Origin: Leptospira paudalimensis
GTDB taxonomy: Bacteria > Spirochaetota > Leptospiria > Leptospirales > Leptospiraceae
Assembly: GCF_026151345.1 (NCBI RefSeq)
Contig: NZ_JAMQPR010000001.1
Coordinates: 2,214,676 to 2,278,675 of the forward strand
Reading direction: 5' to 3'
DNA length: 64,000 bases
Each line of letters starts with the position of its first letter. Within the stretch, counting starts at the first letter, position 1. Below are positions 58,656 through 64,000 of this stretch, piece by piece. Below the pieces are notes generated by a model. The model was given only the letters and a program-made list of their open reading frames with translations, made no database searches and was not told the origin of the DNA. The position numbers and the translations under genes are program-made.

Positions 58656-60341
58656 ATGGAAGCGATGGAGAAAGGAAATTTCGTGTTTCGTTCGTTATCA
58701 ATGAAAAACTTCATGGGAATCTTGTTAATTCATTTTTCCATAAGTTGTAATCAAGTAACATTGAATAACCCCTGTGACCAAAAATCAAAAGGGTATCGAG
58801 AAACCTTATTACTCGCATCCGTATCGGAAAATCCTATTCCCTTTTGTGGATTCAGTGTCGGTAATTCTCCAAAACTCTGGGAAACACAGGCCTATCTCAA
58901 AGCATCAAATACGGAAGCAAACGATCTCTTCGGAAATTCCGTAGCCATCTCTGGTGATACGATCGTGGTGGGAGCTGCAGGTGAGTCAAGTAACCAAACG
59001 ACAATTACGAATGGAAACTCTGCGAGTGCAGACAACTCAGCTGCATCAGCAGGTGCCGCTTATGTCTTTCAAAGAACTGGTTCCTCTTGGGCACAAGAAG
59101 CCTACTTAAAAGCACCTAATGCAGAAGCATCGGACTTTTTTGGAGCTGCCGTTGCCATTGATGGATATACCATCCTTGTTAGTGCCAACCAAGAAGATAG
59201 CAATCAAATCACAATTACGAATGGACCTACTGCCAGTACAGACAATACTGCATCCAGTTCTGGTGCAGTCTACGTGTTCCAACGAACGGGCTCTACATGG
59301 GTGCAACAAGCTTACATCAAACCACCAAATGCGGAAGCAAATGATCAGTTTGGGATTTCCCTTTCCATCTCAGGCGATACGATTGTTGTAGGTGCTTTTA
59401 ATGAGGCGAGTAACCAAACAACGATTACAAATGGAACATCTGCAAGTGCTAACAACTCAGCTGCATCAGCAGGTGCCGCTTATGTCTTCCAAAGATCAGG
59501 TACAACTTGGGCTCAACAAGCCTACTTAAAAGCATCCAATATAGAAGCAAATGATCGATTTGGAAACAGTGTTTCGATCTCTGGAGATACAATCGTTATA
59601 GGTTCAAATTTGGAAGATAGCAACCAAACAACGATTACAAACGGTGCTATTGCCAGTTCAGACAATTCTGCAAATGCTACTGGTGCAGCCTATGTTTTCC
59701 AAAGAACGGGTTCCACTTGGGTAGAACAGGCATATCTAAAAGCACCCAATGCAGATGCAAATGATCAATTTGGCAATAGGGTTGCTATCGATGGAAACAC
59801 CATAGTAGTCGGAGCATTTTCTGAATCTAGTAACCAAACTACAATTACAAATGGACCTACTGCCAGTGCCGACAACTCGGCTAGCTTAGCAGGTGCCGCT
59901 TATGTGTTCCAAAGAACTGGTTCTACCTGGACTCACCAAGCGTACCTGAAACCTCCTAACGTTGAAGCTAATGATAATTTTGGTGTCACAGTTGCTATCC
60001 AAGGGAATACGATTTTAGTTGGTTCTATTTTTGAGGACAATAACCAAACAACGGTCACAAATGGTACGAACCCAAACGATGACAATAGCCTATCCAATTC
60101 TGGTGCGGTTTATGTGTTCCAAAGGTCTGGTTCCACTTGGGCATATAGGGCATTTATCAAGGCTCCCAATGCCGATGTCGAAGACAGATTTGGCAATGCG
60201 ATTTCTTTATCAGGAGATACTGCTGTTGTTGGGGTGAACCAAGAAGACAGCAATCAAAATACAATTACCAATGGACCAACTGCCAGTGCAAATAACTCAG
60301 CTTTACAATCTGGTGCTGCCTATGTGTTTTTTAGAAAGTAA
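58656..60341 (+). CDS. FG-GAP-type seven-repeat lipoprotein
   Basis: About 561 residues; the precise start is uncertain (58656, 58665 or 58701). The signal ends in a lipobox SISC, followed by a C-x23-C-G module. Seven repeats of 70 residues (210 bp) follow, each with FGNxVAIxGDTIVVG, NQTTITNG and GAAYVFQR, as in FG-GAP propellers. The calcium-type DxN/D loops appear partly preserved. The close similarity of the repeats makes recombination in this gene likely. Probably a surface adhesin-like or binding protein. Confidence 0.82.
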   Translation: MEAMEKGNFVFRSLSMKNFMGILLIHFSISCNQVTLNNPCDQKSKGYRETLLLASVSENPIPFCGFSVGNSPKLWETQAYLKASNTEANDLFGNSVAISGDTIVVGAAGESSNQTTITNGNSASADNSAASAGAAYVFQRTGSSWAQEAYLKAPNAEASDFFGAAVAIDGYTILVSANQEDSNQITITNGPTASTDNTASSSGAVYVFQRTGSTWVQQAYIKPPNAEANDQFGISLSISGDTIVVGAFNEASNQTTITNGTSASANNSAASAGAAYVFQRSGTTWAQQAYLKASNIEANDRFGNSVSISGDTIVIGSNLEDSNQTTITNGAIASSDNSANATGAAYVFQRTGSTWVEQAYLKAPNADANDQFGNRVAIDGNTIVVGAFSESSNQTTITNGPTASADNSASLAGAAYVFQRTGSTWTHQAYLKPPNVEANDNFGVTVAIQGNTILVGSIFEDNNQTTVTNGTNPNDDNSLSNSGAVYVFQRSGSTWAYRAFIKAPNADVEDRFGNAISLSGDTAVVGVNQEDSNQNTITNGPTASANNSALQSGAAYVFFRK

Positions 60342-60372
60342 AACGGTTTCGAATCGTAAAGTATATTCATAA

Positions 60373-60837
60373 ATGAAAAAACAGATTCTCTATCAAAAAG
60401 AAATCATTCTTGTCACAATAACTACCCTTATCTTAAGTATGGTGTATTTTCTTTTCCTTCGACCAAACTCAAATGGAAATCAAGTCACGCAACCCTCAAT
60501 GGAAGTGGATAAAAAGGGTCTCTCACCTTACCACAAACGAGAAGTGAATTTTACCATCACCAAACACAAACGTAAAATCCAAATTTGCTACAATTTATAC
60601 TTAGAAACAAAGCCTAAAATCGAAGAGGGCAAAATCCAATTCGATTGGCAAATCGAACCCGATGGAGTTCCCACAAAAGTGGAACTCATCCAATCCGATT
60701 TACCAGCTGATTCACTGATCAATTGTTTACAAAAAGAAATCAGTTCATGGGAATTTCCTCCCCCACCTGACAGGTCGCATAACACCTACGCAGAATATAC
60801 TTTTATCTTTAAAAAGGATACGAATCTTCCAAAATAA
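60373..60837 (+). CDS. AgmX/PglI-family C-terminal-domain protein
   Basis: 154 residues. One membrane anchor near the N-terminus (about 10-29), then the domain IQICYNLYLETKP...GKIQFDWQIEPDG...LINCLQKEISSWEFPPPP, with two Cys as in AgmX/PglI proteins of deltaproteobacteria and relatives. The fold resembles the TonB C-terminus, so binding to another envelope protein is plausible. It begins 31 bases after the FG-GAP gene. Confidence 0.68.
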   Translation: MKKQILYQKEIILVTITTLILSMVYFLFLRPNSNGNQVTQPSMEVDKKGLSPYHKREVNFTITKHKRKIQICYNLYLETKPKIEEGKIQFDWQIEPDGVPTKVELIQSDLPADSLINCLQKEISSWEFPPPPDRSHNTYAEYTFIFKKDTNLPK

Positions 60838-60839
60838 AT

Positions 60840-61076
60840 TCAAACTGTCAAACAATCAATTCCTTCCAAAACACACGGATTTGCCTGGCAATTCACATTT
60901 GTTTGGGATTCGATTCCATCGAACCTTACTCTAAGTTTCTTAGAGGATCCTATCTTCCTACGCGTGTTTGGGAACAATGATCGATATTTAGAATCAATGT
61001 AAATTCTAGACACTTGTCGACTTTTAGGACCTTTCTTGCCAGAAGACCTCATTTTGAAACTCTGACCTAAATCCAT
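60840..61076 (-). CDS. Possible small basic protein
   Basis: 78 residues from ATG 61076, very rich in Lys, Arg and Ser, with a C-terminal cluster of three cysteines (NCQANPC, DC). It ends three bases from the convergent neighbour's stop. It resembles a real protein in composition but has no recognised family and only a poor ribosome-binding site, and a chemoreceptor gene starts on the opposite strand just beyond it. Confidence 0.35.
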   Translation of the reverse strand: MDLGQSFKMRSSGKKGPKSRQVSRIYIDSKYRSLFPNTRRKIGSSKKLRVRFDGIESQTNVNCQANPCVLEGIDCLTV

Positions 61077-61100
61077 TCCCTTTCCAAAGAAGGTACAAGT

Positions 61101-62654
61101 TTGTTTGCTAAACTTTTTTTTCAAAAAAATACGATGACTATTTCCGATGACCTCTTCACCGAGGTGATGTTACGAAACAACAAACGAATGTTTTTATCGT
61201 TTCTTTCCATCCTTGCCTTAGCCAACATTGCAACACTTTCGATTAAAGTTGCTGGAAAAGGATCCGATTATTTGACCTACCAGAGTATATTGATCGAATT
61301 TGTTTTAGCAACTTCTATCTTGATAGTTGGTTTCCTTTTATCTTCAAAATTAAAAACCCATTGGTCATCAAGTTATATTTCTATAACTGGTGTTACGTTA
61401 TGTTTATTGGTATTTCAATATGTAATTTACGGGGCAACTGAACTTTCAGCTACTTTTTACATTTCATTTGTTCTAAGTGTATTGTATTTCAACCGGAACG
61501 CCTCTATATATAACTTTGTTTTGATAATTGTTTCTGAAATTGTATTGTTTACTCTAAGGCCAGAATTAATTCCAGGCGGTCCTAAAAGTAATATCATCGT
61601 AAGATTTTTAATCTTTGTTTGGGTCGGGATTGGAGCAACTGTAGGAGCAACTGCAACTAGAACACTTCTCAATTTAGCTGTTGAAAAACAAAAGGAAGCA
61701 AAAAAAGCTTTGGACTCTTTGTTACAAATGGCAAAAACAATTCTAAATACGATTGAATTGATGAAACAGCAGATCAGAAATCAGGATACAATATCAGAAG
61801 AACTAAAACAAATTTCCGAGCACCAAGCAACATCCTTAACGGAAATATCTATTTCATTACAAGAATTATCCTCTAAAGCTGACTCGAATAACAAAATTGC
61901 AAAATCATTGTATCATGAATCAGAATCTTCAATTCAATCAGTTAATGATCTAAAAACCATCAATGAAACTGTCCAAACTGGAACTGGCAGAATCTATCAA
62001 AACCTAGATATCGTTATGGACTATTCAAATGAAACATCAGAACATATCCACCTATCGATTAATAAATTCAACATCCTCCAAGAAAAAAGTACGGAAATTT
62101 CTGATTTTGTCTCTGTGATCAATGACATTGCAGATAAAGTAAACTTGTTATCACTAAATGCTTCGATTGAAGCAGCCAGAGCTGGTGAACATGGACGAGG
62201 ATTTGCCGTTGTAGCAGAAGAAATTTCAAAATTAGCGGATGCCACAACAAAAAACTCCAAAGAAATTTCTAAAATCATTCAAGAAAACCTTACATTGATT
62301 AGTGAAAGTAACGAACTTATCAACAGGTCTTCTGAAAGGATGGGAAAACTTAGCAAAGCAATCGGTATCATCAAATCAGAAATTAACGGTGTTGGTTCCA
62401 AAATCGAAGATATAGACAAAGCGATTGAAACAATTGATAATCTTAACACTCGAATTTACGAAACCAGTAAAACCATAGAAAATTCTACGAATTCCCAAAA
62501 AGTAGCCACTGAAGAATCCACAAAAATCACTGTCAAAATTTCAGAATACGCAAGCAACATAGTGGAAATTTCAAAACAAATATCGGAAAGTAGTAAGTCT
62601 ACTGGAGGGATTATGACTCAACTCGATGAGATGGCAAAAGAAATGAAGAATTGA
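61101..62654 (+). CDS. Methyl-accepting chemotaxis-type receptor with multi-helix membrane domain
   Basis: 517 residues. Six membrane helices (about 30-190), then a cytoplasmic coiled coil with the tip [20 protein letters not shown]. No HAMP and no sizeable periplasmic domain, like the protein at 27380-28912. The start is TTG with AAGG seven bases upstream; ATG at 61134, eleven codons later, is the alternative but lacks a site. Confidence 0.86.
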   Translation: MFAKLFFQKNTMTISDDLFTEVMLRNNKRMFLSFLSILALANIATLSIKVAGKGSDYLTYQSILIEFVLATSILIVGFLLSSKLKTHWSSSYISITGVTLCLLVFQYVIYGATELSATFYISFVLSVLYFNRNASIYNFVLIIVSEIVLFTLRPELIPGGPKSNIIVRFLIFVWVGIGATVGATATRTLLNLAVEKQKEAKKALDSLLQMAKTILNTIELMKQQIRNQDTISEELKQISEHQATSLTEISISLQELSSKADSNNKIAKSLYHESESSIQSVNDLKTINETVQTGTGRIYQNLDIVMDYSNETSEHIHLSINKFNILQEKSTEISDFVSVINDIADKVNLLSLNASIEAARAGEHGRGFAVVAEEISKLADATTKNSKEISKIIQENLTLISESNELINRSSERMGKLSKAIGIIKSEINGVGSKIEDIDKAIETIDNLNTRIYETSKTIENSTNSQKVATEESTKITVKISEYASNIVEISKQISESSKSTGGIMTQLDEMAKEMKN

Positions 62655-62802
62655 ACACTGATTTGATCCAACACCCTTCCTATCTATCGTTTTAATGAGG
62701 ATTCGTAATTTTTTTTACGATAAAAGGCTTTATTCATTGGTATAATTCAATAATATTCGTCTTATATCGACAGATAATCATACCATAATTGGACTATATA
62801 AT

Positions 62803-64000
62803 TTGAGCGATTCTCCTTTAATTTCCCCTGACCAACTTGCTAAATTTGAATTTAATGATGATCTGTTAAGCAGTTATCGTAAGAGCAAACAAATCCCACT
62901 CGATCTTTATGATCGAAATGGCAAGCTCATCATGGCAAAAAAAAAGAACGCAACGGAAGAAGACTTTGGTAAACTTTTAAAGATTGAGTTACAAGGAGCT
63001 TATTGCCTTACAACTGATTCAAAACATTTGAGAATTACATCGGGAGAAACAACAGACCCACGCCAAACAAAACTTTTTGATCCAGACAAAACTACGGAAT
63101 TCGCAAAACAAACTGAATCTTTAATACTCGAGTTAAAAAAAGAAGCGTTTAATTCTGATCATGCGCTTAGAGTTCACAAATCAATTGGAAAAGTTTTGGA
63201 TGATTTCACTAGTAATCCAGATTTTGAATCAGGACTATTTAATATATTAGAAATTTTGAATCATGCTGGAGTACCAGTTGAATCAGAACTAATGACAAAG
63301 AGAACAATTGTTGCAATGGGTATGAAAGTCCGAACGAAAAAGATTGGTGTAGGTGACGATAATAAACCCAATAAAAAAGATCATCTTTCGGTGATGACAG
63401 CAAGTTTTCTTGCGGATATAGGTTATTCAAAATTAGTTTTACCAGACAAACCAAACCTTACAAAAGAAGAATACAATGCAATCCAACAACACCCGATTAT
63501 TAGTTATTTGATGACACTCGCGGCACCCGAAATCACTCAAGAGATACGAACACTGGTTTTGAATCACCATAGACCATTTCGAGGGAATTCAATTAATAAT
63601 AACTTCCCAGATAATAATACAGTATTTAGAAAGTTAATGGTGATTCGAGATAAGTTTATCAAAGACCCTAGTAAAAAAATGATAGTAGCAGATATAGATG
63701 CACAACTTAGGATCCAAGAATCAAATGTAAACTCAGTCAATTTTGAAGAAGATATCGCGATCTTATCACTTGCTAGCGAATATGCAAGTTTAACAACGAA
63801 CCAACCATGGAGACCTGCATTTAGTTCAGCAACGGCATTAAAAATGATTGTGAATGATTCGTTTTTTTCTTATAGCAATCGAAACATTCGGCATTTATTA
63901 GATTATGTTGGCGCAAGTTTAACAAATAATCAGAATATCATAAATGTGGGAGATTACGTCATCACAGCATCTATTGATTCAGAAAAACAGGTACATTTTG
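62803..64000 (+). CDS. HD-GYP-like protein with degenerate active site (C-terminus beyond window)
   Basis: About 399 residues visible, starting from TTG 62803 (no ATG available before the upstream stop). An N-terminal region of about 120 residues is followed by an HD-GYP-like helical domain. The segment expected to read HDIGK appears as ADIGYSKLVLPDK, and the HHExxDGxGYP segment as NHHRPFRG. Loss of the first His suggests no or altered c-di-GMP hydrolysis. It follows the chemoreceptor gene by 148 bases. Confidence 0.7.
   Translation, partial: MSDSPLISPDQLAKFEFNDDLLSSYRKSKQIPLDLYDRNGKLIMAKKKNATEEDFGKLLKIELQGAYCLTTDSKHLRITSGETTDPRQTKLFDPDKTTEFAKQTESLILELKKEAFNSDHALRVHKSIGKVLDDFTSNPDFESGLFNILEILNHAGVPVESELMTKRTIVAMGMKVRTKKIGVGDDNKPNKKDHLSVMTASFLADIGYSKLVLPDKPNLTKEEYNAIQQHPIISYLMTLAAPEITQEIRTLVLNHHRPFRGNSINNNFPDNNTVFRKLMVIRDKFIKDPSKKMIVADIDAQLRIQESNVNSVNFEEDIAILSLASEYASLTTNQPWRPAFSSATALKMIVNDSFFSYSNRNIRHLLDYVGASLTNNQNIINVGDYVITASIDSEKQVHF

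Noticed and set aside
1..64000. CRISPR arrays, rRNA, tRNA, transposases, prophage genes
   Set aside because: None seen on either strand by eye; the tandem repeats present are coding (FG-GAP and propeller genes).

Overview
The window looks like a chromosomal segment of a spirochaete of the genus Leptospira. It is AT-rich and dense with genes, and many proteins carry the loose spirochaetal lipobox (SLGNC, LSLNC, MILNC, LLINC). It also holds families I know mainly from Leptospira: a DUF1554-type lipoprotein, a DUF1577/PilZ-like protein, a TP0789/LolA-like protein and a vitamin K carboxylase-like HTTM protein. Housekeeping genes (guaB, tmk, rsmE, leuCD) suggest the main chromosome. I cannot name the species.

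Layout. 1-6.5 kb: kdpABC and the 5' part of kdpD on the minus strand, with a perfect 11-bp tandem repeat upstream. 6.5-10 kb: three uncharacterised minus-strand genes. 10-13.4 kb: a small lipoprotein, then guaB, a LolA-like gene and rsmE as one operon. 13.4-18.3 kb: a PilZ-like protein, a B12-binding radical SAM protein, an EAL protein and a tiny lipoprotein. 18.3-24.5 kb: tmk, facing a six-gene operon (lipoprotein, outer-membrane channel, zinc-type ABC transporter znuA-znuC-znuB, methyltransferase) led by a perfect palindrome. 24.5-29 kb: amidohydrolase, acyl-CoA dehydrogenase and a membrane chemoreceptor. 29-31 kb: a COG0523 metallochaperone-type GTPase and a Tpx-like protein, preceded by two copies of the same palindrome type. 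31-34.7 kb: a HEAT-repeat lipoprotein, a membrane-anchored helical protein and an SGNH hydrolase. 34.8-42.5 kb: a tightly packed plus-strand operon behind a Fur-box-like site (imelysin, di-haem oxidoreductase, second imelysin-like protein, HTTM/carboxylase-like protein, TonB-dependent receptor). 42.6-47.9 kb: an unknown gene, a seven-repeat propeller lipoprotein, a GGDEF cyclase, an ArsR/AHSA1 pair and a GST. 47.9-48.3 kb: a G+C-rich, hairpin-rich stretch without a convincing gene. 48.3-51.3 kb: leuCD and a divergent LysR gene with a dyad between them. 51.4-64 kb: a DUF1554 lipoprotein broken by one stop codon, an outer-membrane protein, YHS, DinB, DoxX, AraC and peroxiredoxin-like genes, a membrane protein, an FG-GAP lipoprotein, an AgmX/PglI-like protein, a second chemoreceptor and a degenerate HD-GYP-like protein cut by the window edge.

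The two strongest system-level signals concern metals. The first is a shared operator, TGCAAC-N3-GTTGCA, in front of both the znu-type operon and the COG0523 operon. It implies one zinc regulon that includes a dedicated lipoprotein, a channel and a Tpx-like protein. The second is the Fur-box operon, which places a protein resembling vitamin K-dependent carboxylase, with its catalytic-type lysine, beside imelysins, a di-haem enzyme and a TonB receptor. In addition, three lipoproteins of different architecture share an identically spaced C-x23-C-G N-terminal module.
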